Positions 35,643-47,685 are shown, numbered from the stretch's first letter. The stretch: 64,000 nucleotides of DNA from Begonia masoniana (GCA_022432975.1 CM039509.1:42504209-42568208); one strand, 5' to 3'. The notes: generated from the letters alone by a model not told the origin. Numbers and translations: made by a program.

Positions 35643-36287
35643 CCTTGGCTCGGAGCGCTACTTTGCAGACCACTCCTACGTTAGAACCTAATTTAAAATA
35701 ATTATTATAAACCCTAACTCATAAATTAGGACTGACACAACGGAATTTAAAACTAAACTCCCGAAACTCTCTTATGTCATACATAGCTGCCTAGACTCAC
35801 CAATTCCCTTACCCCTAAACCTTTAAGCACCACGGCGTCCTTCCCGAAAATTTTGGCAAAGTAACGCCTGAAAATGGCGCCTCCAAAATGCTAGATACCT
35901 GCAAACGAATAAATTCCCAACCAGATCCAGAATACTTTTACTTAACTAACCAGCAATCAACATACAAAATCTCCAAATAGCAGTAAAGATGGAAGCTATA
36001 ATACTAACATCCCTATGTGAAGAAGATCCGCAATATAGGGCGACACATCACCCTGAACTATGACTATATACAATCTCTCAAAACAACATCAACCAAAATG
36101 GCAACTCTACAAACCATCAAAATAAATGTAAATTATACACGACCCCAAATACTATTCCACCCACATCTTTCCGAAGACCATGGTCGAGATGCCCCAACAA
36201 TTGCCCGCACCGGCATACCACGTACATCATCGACTGTGTCCCAATCCTAGCTTTCCTTGTAGCTCTAACCTGTACTCCTGTCATCAC

Positions 36288-37190
36288 CTACACCACAGAA
36301 CACACACACACACGTAAGTTTACGCTTAGCTAGTAGGAAGTAACAAATAATAACAAGAACAATGCACACACCACCCTACCCTAACACAATAACACAACAC
36401 CACTAAACATGACAACTCAACACAACAACACAACACCACCCAATGCAACTCAACAAGCTGACTCAACATAACACGACAACACACAGTGCAATCAACCTAA
36501 CACATGCAGTTTTTATCACTCAGTTGTGCTTATTTGCTGTTCGTTGCTTTAATCTTGCTTTAATCTTTCTTAAGCTGTGTGGAACAAGTTGGCACACATC
36601 CCATAACCGTCTAGGATGGCCACACTCAGAACCACCATCCTTCATAGAGGTCCCCTCGGGGTGCTACACACCAGCACCTCAGCCCGATAAGGCACACTAT
36701 TCAGGATTACATGTTTTAGCCGTTCATCTCTCATAGAGTACCCTTCGGGGTGCTACACACCAGCAACCTCAGCCCGACAAGGCACACTATTCGAAATGCA
36801 ATATGTGTTTTAGTCGGTCATCTCTCATAGAGTACCCTTCGGGGTGCTACACACCAGCAACCTCAGCCCGACAAGGCACACTATTCGAAATGCAATATGT
36901 ATTTTAGCCGGTCATCTCTCATAGAGTACCCTTCGGGGTGCCACACACCAACAACCTCAGCCCGACAAGGTACACTATTCGAGATGCATTTTTACAATTT
37001 ACTTTATCTGATTACGTTCATGCTCACAATGCCAATCAATGCCACTAATCGTACCTAACGTGCTATACCATGATGCATGCTTCAAATATGCAATACGACA
37101 CGAAACCAACAACCCAACACAACACGAAATAAATAACCCTACCGTTCTTGGTGTAGGCCCGAAGACGAAGGAATAGCTACCACTACTTAC
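36288..37190 (-). other. Predicted leader intron of LARD-A 5' LTR
   Basis: Donor CCAG|GTAAGTAG, acceptor TGTAG|GTGATG, stem strands at 37144-37157 and 36287-36301 with one bulge. The small hairpin has lost a pair (GTCTTCGGGC). Confidence 0.4.
36642..36990 (-). repeat. About 93-base tandem repeat, four units
   Basis: Same unit as 8852-9090, with one more copy. Confidence 0.85.
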
Positions 37191-37396
37191 CTGGCGTCCT
37201 AGCTCGCTGAGACTACTCGGTTACCCGCCCACTTACGGCACGACCATTCGGTTTGAGCGCGGAGACAGCCCAGACACTGCTCGCCGCCGCCGTCTGGCCG
37301 GAGATCGTCGAACATCCCCGGTGGTTCGTCGCGTTTTGTCGATCGTTGCCCTCCCTCTTCTCTGCCCTGTTCTCCGTTCGCGGGGAGCTCGAACAC

Positions 37397-37427
37397 AACA
37401 GAATGGCTTCGGCCATTCTGTTGTTTT
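37397..37427 (-). other. Conserved hairpin in LARD-A 5' LTR
   Basis: Same 13-bp perfect stem with TTCG/CGAA loop as 9505-9534. Confidence 0.7.
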
Positions 37428-37713
37428 AGTTTTATTATTATTTATTTTTTTAATAATAATAATAATACTAACCGTTAATTAAATCCTCATTTACCGTTTT
37501 GCCCTCCCGTATTTCCGACCATTTTGACTTTCGTTAAATCTTGTTCTTAAATTATAACTTACAGCTTAATTTCACAAGAAATACCCGAACCTAAATTAGA
37601 AACCATTTGTTCCACCAAATTTATTCACTTTCTTTTAAATTAATTAAACAACCTATTTTATTATTCTTTTATTTTCGCTCCAATTTTTCTCCAAAAAAAT
37701 CCCGGGTGTTACA

Positions 37714-37728
37714 ACATAGGTAATCCTA
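37714..37728 (+). pseudogene. gag-pol: Copia frame, 15-base piece between two insertions
   Basis: acata (TSD of LARD-A) plus ggtaa plus tccta (TSD of solo LTR D). It joins 3710 to 39738 in one reading frame (GNIGNPTNPIIENV). Confidence 0.85.
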
Positions 37729-38009
37729 CGTAACGCCCCGAATTTTAGTAAAACTCGGTTTGCTACTCATAACACTGAACAGAACTGAGATGTTCTGGAA
37801 AAGATTTTGAAACTTCACTAAACGGTCAAAATTCGTCATTTATTAAAAAAAAACATCAAAACTTGCAGCAGAAAATCACTTGTGTAAAGCATGGGTTAAA
37901 AAAAAACAGTAATACAATACTTATATAACAATTAAAATATTAGAAACAATCGGCCAAAAGAACCGAGGGCATAAAGGTGTTGAATATTTAAATGTCTTAA
38001 ATTTGAACA

Positions 38010-38310
38010 CATCTTCTGCCAAATAGTACCAGCGGTAGAAGCAGAAACAGAATACCTCATCTGCTAAATAGTCTCAGCGGTAGAAGCAGAAACAGAATAC
38101 CTCATCCGCTAAATAATCTCAGCGGTAGAAGCAGAAACAGAAACAGAATACCTCTTCCACTAAATAGTCTCAGCGGTAGAAGCGGAAACAGAATACCTCT
38201 TCCGCTAAACAGTCTCAGCGGTAGAAGCAGAAATAGAATACCTCTTCCGCTAAATAGTCTCAGCGGTAGAAGCGGAAACAGAATACCCCTTCCGCTACCA
38301 AACATCTACC
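38010..38310 (-). repeat. 45-base tandem repeat in solo LTR D, about six units
   Basis: Units GAATACCTCTTCCGCTAAATAG... with one of 51 bases. Each unit can form a small stem CCGCT/AGCGG on the minus strand. The position corresponds to the arrays of B', TEK-F and TEK-G. Confidence 0.85.
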
Positions 38311-38727
38311 GAATGACAACATCTGCTGAAACGACAACATCTACCGATTGACAACAGAACAACAAATTAACCATTTACACTCTAAACAAAAGGACAACGC
38401 TGACTACTAAAAGAACTTGTAAATTTCACTGTAATCATTAAAAACAACTTGACTCCATGAAATGCTTGATCCAGTAAGAACCATGGTTAAAATCAACAAT
38501 GTATCATTATCAGAGTAACTAGAGAAAAACATAACAGAACTATTAAAACAACCACTGTCATAAAAATTCTTAGCACACTTCGACAAAACATCTACCCATT
38601 CAGACCTCTCATACTGACATTAGTTAAATCACCTCATCAGTGCACCAAACCGTGGCATAGATGTGCTCCATCAACTTCATTTATCCTTCTGTAAACTCAG
38701 AGAAATCACCTGTTGAAACCTCAGCAC

Positions 38728-39212
38728 CTACATCACAAAACTCATCTATTAGCCTAATGCTAAGTAAGTAGAGCAAATATGAAATGAAATGCTAAATTCA
38801 TAAATCCTAATCATGCAGTTTCTACTTTCACATCTCAGTTGCATTTGTGTTCGTTCTCTAATCTGATCTCTCTGTTCTATGGGAAGTGGATCAGTTTTTC
38901 CAAAGTCATACATCCTCTTACTCGATTAAGGGGCAGATTAGTTCCCTTAATAGCTGATCTGATCCCTCTGTTCGATTGGAGGTGGATCAATTTTTCCAAA
39001 GTCATACATCCTCTTACTCAATTAAGGGGCGGATTAGTTCCCTTAATAGCTGATCTGATACAAATTCTGTTCTTGCCTTACCATGCCCTTACATGTAACT
39101 TTATTTTTGTATTATTTCAAAACATGATGCATGACATACCGAAAACATTCAAACATGCATAAACCTACTGTTTTGTGATGTAGACCCGAAGGCACACACA
39201 TACTCCACTTAC
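38728..39212 (-). other. Predicted leader intron of solo LTR D
   Basis: Donor CCAA|GTAAGTGG, acceptor GATGTAG|GTGCTG; stem strands 39170-39184 and 38727-38741 pair in 14 of 15 positions. Confidence 0.4.
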
Positions 39213-39609
39213 TTGGCTTCCTAGAAAAGCTTGGTTGCAAACTACTGCGGGGTTTTGCTCAAACCCAAAACCGTAGACAGGGTATTAGTTAGATCTTTGC
39301 TAAACTTCATTCTAACTATCCAGAAATCTAAGGAAACTAGTTGGAAGCTCTGTTCCTCGAGCATTCCCGAATAATCACAAAACCTGAACTCAGCTCTCAT
39401 TCAAAGCATTCCTAAAACACTCATTCTACAGTAAACCAATCATCAAATGTATATCCTATATTCACCATAAATTATCAGCAAGAAGAAATCAAGGAAGAAC
39501 TCACCTAAGTTGAAGGAGATTCGGAGAGAAAAATCACCAGAGGAATCTGCTGAGCTGAGCTGAAAAAGGAAAGTGATGAAACAGTGGCGGCTATCCTTCA
39601 TTAAACCCT

Positions 39610-39618
39610 CCATTTATA
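39610..39618 (-). promoter_or_regulatory. Probable TATA box of solo LTR D
   Basis: TATAAATGG on the minus strand, about 115 bases inside the LTR. Confidence 0.55.
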
Positions 39619-39732
39619 ACGCCTGCTTCACAAATTACGCTTATGCCATTGACTAACAAACTTTAACCTATTTAATCAACTAATCAAAATCACTTAATCC
39701 CTTAAAATAAAAACCACGTACCGGTAGCTACA

Positions 39733-40089
39733 TCCTACCAATCCGATTATAGAAAATGTATTATTAGTTGAAGGGCTGAAACACAACTTTCTCAGCATCA
39801 GTGAACTATGTGATAAGGGGTATAAAGTAATATTTAAATCTGATACTTGTGTGATTAAAGATAGTCTGAATAGCAAGATATTATTCACAGGTTATAGGAA
39901 AAAGAATGTATATATTATTAACTTAGATGATTTTGATTGTGTGAATGAGAAGTGTTTTGCTGTGAAATCCTCTAGTGATAGTTGGTCTTGGCATAGAAGA
40001 TTAGGTCATGTAGGTATGGATACCTTAGCTAAGATCTCCAAGAATAATCTAGTTAGAGGACTTCTAAAACTATCCTTTGACAAGGATAG
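39733..40089 (+). pseudogene. gag-pol: Copia pol, pre-integrase region
   Basis: Continues the copia frame (ENVLLVEGLKHNFLSISELCDKGYKV...), through NVYIINLDDF to WHRRLGHVGMDTLAKISKNNLVRGL, the GAG-pre-integrase domain that precedes copia integrase. It is open over this whole stretch and is cut at 40090 by the Athila LTR. The rest of pol must lie outside the window. Confidence 0.88.
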
Positions 40090-41678
40090 TGTCAAGACCC
40101 GAAACCCGACGAGTCGAGAATTTCGTATAATCATATTCGTAATCAAAATGTCAACCCAATTCTTTTTTTGTGTGTGTATTGATGAGTGTGTATTTTACAC
40201 TCTTATTTATACTTTCTACACTTGAGTTGATAAGTTTTTCTCAAGTATACAAAGGAATTTGATGTATTTCGTAAGTTTGCAGACAAATCATCTAAAATAG
40301 GCTTGAGGAAGAAAATAATAAGCTGGGGAAGGAGATTCGGCATTCTGGAGATCGAAAATATTCAGCAGAACAAGCGCGGTAGAAGGCAGCGATCGATCGG
40401 CCTCCATTAGGCGATCGATCGCCTAAAAAGAAATCAGAAATCGATAGAACAGAGACAGAGAGCATGCCGAACGCTCGCACCTTTAAAGCGATCAGTCGGC
40501 AGAAAGAGAACGAAAATTTGAGGCGAACGATCGCCAGTATTTCTTGGCAATTGATCGCCAACACTTTTGGAAAGTAATCCTATTCTGATCTGAACCGTTA
40601 ATCTCAAAAATCATTACATCTCATCCATTGATTGATTAAAGGAGAAAGAAATAAAAACCTAAAAGTAGAGGGTGATTGGGCGGTTCGGCGATTTGGAGCA
40701 GGAAACACCAAGCGAAATCTGAAGGGAGTTTTCGGCAGAGAAGGTAGGGCGCAGCAGAGGAGATAGGGGATTCGGTGTATTTTTTAGGCATTCTCTGGCG
40801 GCGATCTACTGAGCAACGAGGAGCGATTTTGGCGAGCAGCGAGGAGGATTCTGGATTTGGCGAGCGAGCAGCGAACAGCAAGGCAGCAGAGAGGGAGATA
40901 ATTCTTTTCTCCTTTGTTAAAAATAAAAACATGTTTACTTTTATTATTATTTCTGTTTTTATTTTCTTTATCATGAACTAAGTTTTATTCTAGGGCTACG
41001 ATGTAGCCAGACGATATTTGTTTTTATGTTCTTCGTTTAATTATATTTATTGAGTATTTTTTCCAATATTGTTGGCGCATTTAATTTCTGTTCTTACAAC
41101 CTGTAAATTTCTGGCCAATCTTTACATGAATTTTGGGGTGTTTTGAGACCGAGAGGTGATAAATATCCGTGCACTGAAATTAATGTCATTAATATACGTA
41201 GGCTAGATATAGTTACGATATTGGTGTGATCACTGTGATTTCTTGATTTATTTGTATTTGATTAATGCAGGATTTGAGACTGAGAAGTGATAACCCATTA
41301 ATAAGATAAACTACGCAATGCTTGAAAGAGATTGTGCTAGAATTTAGTGAAGTCGATCATCAACATAGGAAGAATATTTATGAATATAATTGCGAAGGAT
41401 TGAAATAAATATTGTCTTGGTGAAATCGTAGTACCTAGGCTTTTATCAATTTGATTTAATCTCAGTTTATTTGTTTTGCTATTTTAATTTAGTTTACTTT
41501 AATTGTTTTAGTCATTTATTTTAATTGAAATTATTAAAAATCATAAAAACGTGTGTTCAATTTAGAATTAAAATTAGTTATTTCGATTATTAATTACAAG
41601 TCCTCGTGGGTTCGACACTCTCTTTATTACTATATTACTTGTTGCGACTGGTACACTTGCGAACTAATTTTCACAACA
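40090..41678 (+). mobile_element. Athila-like 5' LTR
   Basis: TGTCAAGACC at 40090 to TCACAACA at 41678, 1,589 bases, followed directly by the PBS. Contains GATCGATC palindromes, including AGGCGATCGATCGCCT near 40421. No gene seen; a purine-rich stretch at 40640-40900 gives chance frames only. Confidence 0.85.
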
Positions 41679-41684
41679 AGTTTT

Positions 41685-41702
41685 TGGCACCGTTGTCGGG
41701 GA
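41685..41702 (+). other. Athila-like primer-binding site (tRNA-Asp type)
   Basis: TGGCACCGTTGTCGGGGA, two transitions away from the usual Athila PBS TGGCGCCGTTGCCGGGGA. Confidence 0.85.
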
Positions 41703-41902
41703 CTTTATTATTGATATCGAATTAATTATTTTTAGTTTTATTTTGAATTCTATTTATTTTATTTGTTTATTTTCGTATTATTCTCAGGTGTATCCGTAAG
41801 GAAGGAGACGCCAATCTTCTCCCGCTTAATCTTGAAATCGAACGTACGTGTCGACAAAATCGTAAAGCGAGAAGAAAAGTTATTCAACAAGCGTGCGCCA
41901 TC

Positions 41903-43167
41903 ATGGGAGATAACGGGGAAAATAATAACGGGGAAAATAATGTAGGGGACAATAATGTCGAGCACCAGACCTTACTTGATTATGTTATACCTACTGTCTC
42001 CGGAGTACATTCAGCTATTCGCAAACCGGCTATCACTGCTAATTTTGAAATCAAGCCGGGCACATTGCATATGATTCAACAATCTCAATTCAGTGGATTA
42101 CCTTCCGAAGACCCCAAGGATCATATTGTAAACTTCTTAGAGGTATGCGACACTTTCAAATTTCACAATGTGGGGGATGATGCATTGAGACTACGGCTAT
42201 TTCCATTTTCATTACGAGATCGTGCGAAGAATTGGCTTAACTCTTTGCCCGCTAATTCTATTAATACTTGGGAAGAGTTATGCCAGAAATTCCTTTCCAA
42301 GTTCTTTCCATTCGAGAAGACAGCTAGACATCGCAATGATATAATTAATTTTACTCAGTTTGATGGGGAGACATTATATGAGGCGTGGGCTCGTTTAAGG
42401 AGATGTTGAGAAAGTGTCCCAATCATGGTCTACTGATGTGGATGCATATTCAGACTTTTTATATGGGATTATCAGCTTCTACTAAGACTCTGGTTAATAC
42501 AGCAGCAGGTGGAGCTTTAATGAGAAAAACGGAAGAAGCCGCTTATGAATTATTAGAAGAATTAGCACTTAACAATGACCAGTGTCCAGTGGAGCGATCA
42601 ATTATGAAGCGCACGACGGGTACTCCAGAACTCGAGGCTATGAAAGTGTTAGCTTTACAAGTTGCCTCATTAACTAAGCAACTACAAGAATATCATAAGG
42701 CAGCTAGTGTTGGGAAATCAGTGAAGGGTAATTGTCAGTGGTGTCAAGGGCCGCATTTGAGTGAGGAATGTCAAGAGGGAAATCCTATGGCCAAAGAACC
42801 CGCAGAGCAAGTTAATTATATGGGTAACTTTAATCGTCAGGGCAATCCCAATTCTAATACTTATAATCCAGGATGGCAGCAACACCCAAATTTTTCATGG
42901 AGGAATTCTCAGAACACTATGCAGCCACCTCAAGCATCTCAACCCGGTCCATCTCAACAAGTTGATAAGAAAAATGATCTTGAAACCGCCCTTATGCAGT
43001 TTATGACTGAGACCCGTACAGCGATGCAAAATCAATCAACTCAAATTCGCAGTCTCGAAAATCAACTTGGGCACTTTGCAAGCATTATAAATGGAAGAGC
43101 CCAAGGCTCATTACCAAGTAACACCGAAGTAAATCCGAAAGAGCATTGTAATGCAATTACCACTTGA
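41903..43167 (+). pseudogene. gag: Athila-like gag, one frameshift
   Basis: Starts ATG at 41903 after a leader of about 200 bases. The first part (to about 42400) has the Athila capsid blocks [33 protein letters not shown] and [15 protein letters not shown] one-base loss near 42390-42400 moves the frame; the second part (LRKCPNHG onward) carries the knuckle CQWCQGPHLSEEC (about 42736-42774) and an Asn/Gln-rich tail. It ends TGA at 43165-43167. In a working copy it would form the particle and bind RNA. Confidence 0.9.
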
Positions 43168-44199
43168 CAGTGCACATTAGTTGAACCAGTGCAAAAAGAA
43201 AAAGACATGCCAGAAGTTGTTAATGAGGAGACTAATACAGATGAAGTTCAAAAATCACACCCAGCTCATCAACCACCTCCAGTGCCATTTCCACAAAGAT
43301 TGAAAAATGTGAAGCTTGACAAGCAATTCTCTCAATTCCTTGAAGTCTTCAAGAAGCTCCACATTAATATTCCGTTTGCTGAAGCTTTGGAACAAATGCT
43401 GCGTTATGCTAAATTTTTGAAAGATATTCTTTCCCACAAGCGCAAAATAGAGGAGTGTGGTTTTATAGCTCTTACAGAATAATGCAGTGCTATTATTCAG
43501 AAAAAGCTACCTCAAAAATTAAAAGATCCAGGAAGTTTTACTGTACCATGCGAGATTGGCAGTTCTGTATCTACCAGGGCACTATGCGATTTGGGGGCGA
43601 GCATTAATTTGATGCCTTTGTCTATATTCCGGAAACTCAATTTAGGCGAAGCAAAGCTGACAGAGGTTACATTATTGATGACCGATTGTTCGATTAAACA
43701 CCCGAGGGGAATCATTGAAGATGTGCTCGTAAAGGTCGACAAATTTATATTCCCTGCCGATTTTATTGTGCTTGATATGGAAGAAGATCAAAATGTGCCG
43801 ATTATATTAGGGCGACCATTCTTAGCTACAGGTGGTGCTGTCATTGATCTTAGAAAGGGGGAGCTCAAATTGCAAGTACAGGATGAAGAAGTGACATTCA
43901 AAGTGTATAAGTCAATGGAGTACCCAATATCTAGCGCTGACATATCTCGGGTGGAACTCCCTAACACTGTTACAATGGAAGCTTCACGTCAACTAAGCAA
44001 CTCTCATGAGCATAATGGGAAGCAGTACGTTAAAAATTTGTGGGAGTCGACATTACGGGTCACACCATCTATTAAGAAACCACCCGACTACGTAAAGCAT
44101 CTGGCGAATGACAAGTTGGTACATGGGCAACACAGGACACCATATTGGGACGACACAGTTAAAAATGCAAATTCCATTATATATCTCGACCCAACATGA
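43168..44199 (+). pseudogene. Athila-like protease region
   Basis: Same frame as the second part of gag. Contains the pre-protease block FPQRLKNVKLDKQFSQFLEV, a TAA at 43480-43482, and the aspartic protease with CDLGASINLMP (the D-L-G form usual in Athila) and IILGRPFLATGGAVID. The frame ends at 44199. RT, RNase H and integrase, which should follow, are not there. Confidence 0.88.
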
Positions 44200-44605
44200 C
44201 ACAGCATATCGTCAAGCTGACGACGTTAAAATACGCACTTGGTGGGAGGTAACCCATTTGTTATTTATTTTTATTTTTTTGTTTTTATTTTTTTTATTAT
44301 ATTATTATTATTATATTATTCTTTTTTTTTTTTGTTGTTTTAGTTTCTTATTTCATTTTATTTTCTCTTTTTACTTTATTTCTTTTCTTTTATTTTTATT
44401 TTTCTCTGTTAAATAGGTTCCGATTAAGTCATTTTATTTTCTTTTTATCATTTTATTTATTTTATGTTAAAAAAAAATAATAATAATTTCTTTATTTATT
44501 TTTATTTTTATTTTTATTTTTATGTTTATTTTTATTTTATTTTATTTTATTTATTTATTTATTATTTTTTTTCTCTTACTGTTATTTTTAGTTTTCTTTA
44601 GTTTC
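44200..44605 (+). other. Athila-like post-protease T-rich tract
   Basis: The motif GTGGGAGGTAACCCA (about 44242-44256), familiar from Athila-type elements, then about 350 bases made almost only of T and A. No coding frame. Confidence 0.7.
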
Positions 44606-45887
44606 TGTAACGCCCTCGAACCCACCCTGGCTCGGTGCGCTACTTGGCTCACACTAACCCCGATGAAAACGACGTTTAAAATTAAATTTAACATAATTTT
44701 CATAAACCCCAAAACCTAAAATAAACTAACACAACGGGATTAAAAAAAACTAAATCTCACGAAGTTCTCTTATGTTATACCTAGCTGCCTAGACTCACAA
44801 TTTCCTTTAATCCTAACCTATAAGCACCACGGCGTCCTTCCCGAAAATTTCGGCAAAGTAACGCCTGAAAATGACGCCTCCAAAATGCTAGGTACCTGCA
44901 ATAAATAAATCCCCAACAGATCCAGAATACTCCTAACCAACTGTCCAGCATACAGCATGAGAAATCTCCAAATAGCAGTAAAGAGGAAAACTAAAATACA
45001 AACATTCCTAAGTGAAGAAAGTCCACAGTACAGGGCGACACATCACCCTTAACTATGATTATATATAACAAATACACATAAGACATCCACCCAAAAAGAA
45101 CTACACACATAAGACATCCACCCAAAAAGAACTACACATTTCCATCAATTCACAAGCAGACATTTACAATACTACCAAAATACAAAACCCACATTCTCCG
45201 AAGACCATGGTCGAGGCGCCCCGACAACTGTCTGCACCGGCATGCCCCGAACTCCTCCGACTGCGGCCTAGTCCTCAGCTGTCCTCTTTACCTCATCAGG
45301 ATAAAACTCGCCACCTACACCATAGAACACAAAAGTAAGCCTAACGCTTAGCAAGTAGGGAAATAATGCACAACAACACACTAAATGCTCGACTCAACCC
45401 TAATATGCAGTTTCTACACAATCTGTTGTTTTCTTTTCGCTTCGGTTGCATTTATCTTTCACTTTCAGGTGAATCAAGTAGGCACACGCCCCCACACAGT
45501 CCAGGACGGCCACGCCTTGATCCACGGAGCTAGACCGGAGGCACACGTCCCAACAAAGTTGTAACGCCCCGAGTTATCAGAACCTGGTTCGTTACCCAAA
45601 AGCCCGTACATGACTAAAATTTCTACCATATTTTTTTTTAAAACTTGCAGCGGAAATCATTTGAAATATTAAGAAATAATCGGTCAAAAGAAATAGAAGT
45701 TTGAATCGTGAAAACACTTAAAAAGTTGCAGAAGTCAAACGCACCTGCCGATGAGTAAAGTCAACGGAAGAAGCAGAAAATAGGAAAAGTAGAAGACTCC
45801 TGCCGATGACGTCACCCGAATGAAAAACCAAAGACATCTCTCGGTAGAATGTATCTACCGATGCCTAAACGACAATTCACTTCCTAC

Positions 45888-46230
45888 ATCTTCCGATGAT
45901 TTCAGCACACATCTACCGATGAGTTTACTGAGACATCAACCGATAGACTTAAACCTACATCTACCGATGACGTCATCACGCATCTGCCGATGAGTTTACT
46001 GAGACATCAACCGATAGACTTAAACCTACATCTACCGATGACGTCAGCACGCATCTGCAGATGAGTTTACTGAGACATCAACCGATAGACTTAAACCTAC
46101 ATCTACCGATGACGTCAGCACGCATCTGCCGATGAGTTTACTGAGACATCAACCGATAGACTTATACCTACATCTACCGATGACGTCAGCACGCATCTGC
46201 CGACGAGTTTGCTGAGACATCAACTGATAG
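45888..46230 (-). repeat. 71-base tandem repeat, about five units (TEK-F 3' LTR)
   Basis: Units ACCTACATCTACCGATGACGTCAGCACGC... with small differences (ATAGACTT form, CATCTGCAG variant). The homologue in the 5' LTR has 20 units. Confidence 0.88.
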
Positions 46231-46652
46231 ACTACAGAACAACGACTCAACCTCTGTCGGTAGACTTCATCTACCGATAGAGAACAGAATCGCATTTCAT
46301 CCACCCCTTGGCATACTAACACAACTCTAATCACAGAAAAGAATTTACTCACTTCACTGAAACCATTCAAAACATTTTAAACCATTACGTTACTAGAACC
46401 CAGTGAGTACCAACATTAAATTCCAACAGAATACTTTTAACAGGAAAATCTCGAAAACGTATTCAAACCATTGAAATTGCTACTGTCATGAAAACTCGGC
46501 ATACTTAAATTGAAACATTAACAACTAAACCTTCAAACTACTGACACCAGTTAACCCGCCTCATCAGTTTACCAGGCCGAAACATGAATGTACTCCCACA
46601 ACAGCCTACTCCTCAATGAACTCAGAGAAATCACCTGCTGTATCTTCAGCAC

Positions 46653-47137
46653 CTACATCACAAACTCATCTATTAGCCTAATGCTAAGTAAGTAAAGCAG
46701 TAATGAAATGAATTGCTGAAACATAAATTCCTAAACATGCAATTTCTACCTTCTCATCTCAGTTGCATATTCATACGTTCATAAACTGATCTGATCCCTT
46801 AGTTCCCTTGGGAGTGGGATCAATTCTCCCAATGTCATACATCCTCTACTCGATTAAGGGGCGGATGAATTCCCTTAATAGCTGATCTGATCCCTTGGTT
46901 CCCTTGGGAGTGGGATCAATTCTCCCAATGTTATACATCCTCTACTCGATTAAGGGGCGGATTAGTTCCCTTAATAGTTTGTCTGTCACATTCAGTTCAT
47001 ACCTCACTGTTCTTACATGGAAATTCATTTTCGTAATTTTTCAAAAACATGATGCATGACATACAGAAAGTACTCGAACATGCAAAAACCTACTGTTTGT
47101 GATGTAGGCCCGAAGGCACACACAATACTTTACTTAC
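46653..47137 (-). other. Predicted leader intron of TEK-F 3' LTR
   Basis: Donor CCAG|GTAAGTAAAG, acceptor GATGTAG|GTGCTG. Both stem strands (47095-47108 and 46652-46665) are one base shorter than in the other families at the same pair, so a 14-bp perfect stem remains. Confidence 0.48.
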
Positions 47138-47672
47138 CTGGCTCTCCTGGTGATTGTTTGGGTTGTTAACCACTTCGGGTTTTGGCTCAACCTAAAACCG
47201 TAGACAGTGTATTAGTTAAACTTCATTCTAAACTATCCGGAATCTAAGGAAACTAGTTTGGAGACTCTAGTCATTGTACATTCCCGATTTCAACTTAAAC
47301 CAAAACTAGCACTCACATACCGCATTCTCAAAACTTCATTTATCAACCCTCCTACCAACGATAGTTACAATGTAGCAAGAAATAGAAGCAAAACTCACCT
47401 AGTTCGGAGGAAATAGTTGGAGGAAGTCGAAGGAGGTTTCCTATCGCGCTCTGCTAAGCTGAGGGGCTGAGAATGGAGAGGAAATGAAATAAACAGTGGC
47501 GGCTACTTATTAATAGTTTCCATAAATACGTTATCCACCTTTGAGTTTCTAATTACCCTTATGCCCTTGCCTAGTCATCCTCTAACCCTACATTTAATAT
47601 TGCCATATAAATTGTGCCATTAGTTAAAAAAAAAAAGAATAGAGGATCGGTTTGATAGAATCGGGTATTACA

Positions 47673-47685
47673 ATCTACCCTCCTT
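47673..47685 (-). other. TEK-F polypurine tract
   Basis: AAGGAGGGTAGAT on the minus strand, adjacent to the 3' LTR. Confidence 0.86.

Larger units (their letters stand above)
3711..37713 (-). mobile_element. LARD-A: non-coding LTR retrotransposon derivative, whole insertion including nested elements
   Basis: The insertion is bounded by the 5-base duplication acata (3706-3710 and 37714-37718), and the flanks join into one copia reading frame when it is removed. On the minus strand the order is 5' LTR (35643-37713), PBS (35631-35642), about 2.6 kb of AT-rich interior without gag or pol, PPT, and 3' LTR (3711-9821). The interior is split by TEK-1 and INV-B and the left LTR by solo LTR B'. Without these the element is about 6.6 kb. 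Long LTRs, an intact PBS and PPT and no protein genes fit a large retrotransposon derivative (LARD), which depends on proteins of another element. Confidence 0.88.
35643..37713 (-). mobile_element. LARD-A 5' LTR
   Basis: Closely matches the 3' LTR. It lacks about 20 bases at the PBS side (starts CCTTGGCTCGG instead of TGTAACGCCC). Shows the empty site of solo LTR B' near 36370 and four units of the 93-base repeat (36642-36990). Confidence 0.9.
37729..39732 (-). mobile_element. Solo LTR D, in the copia frame
   Basis: Flanked by tccta (37724-37728 and 39733-39737). The left end reads CGTAACGCCC, so the usual TG is mutated to CG; the right end is GTAGCTACA. 2,004 bases, no PBS or PPT. Has a clear TATA box on the minus strand, the duplicated hairpin module (38870-39060), the predicted intron, and a 45-base array. 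Confidence 0.9.
40090..44605 (+). mobile_element. Athila-like Ty3/gypsy element, 5' part (gag-protease only)
   Basis: 5' LTR, tRNA-Asp-type PBS, gag, protease, then a T-rich end without RT. It enters the copia frame at 40090 (target would be gatag at 40085-40089). It is interrupted by LARD-E at 44606 and its 3' LTR is not in the window. Confidence 0.85.
45560..47672 (-). mobile_element. TEK-F 3' LTR
   Basis: TGTAACGCCC to GGGTATTACA, 2,113 bases. Array of about five 71-base units (45888-46230), intron 46653-47137, TATTTATGG near 47520-47528 on the minus strand. Confidence 0.92.
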
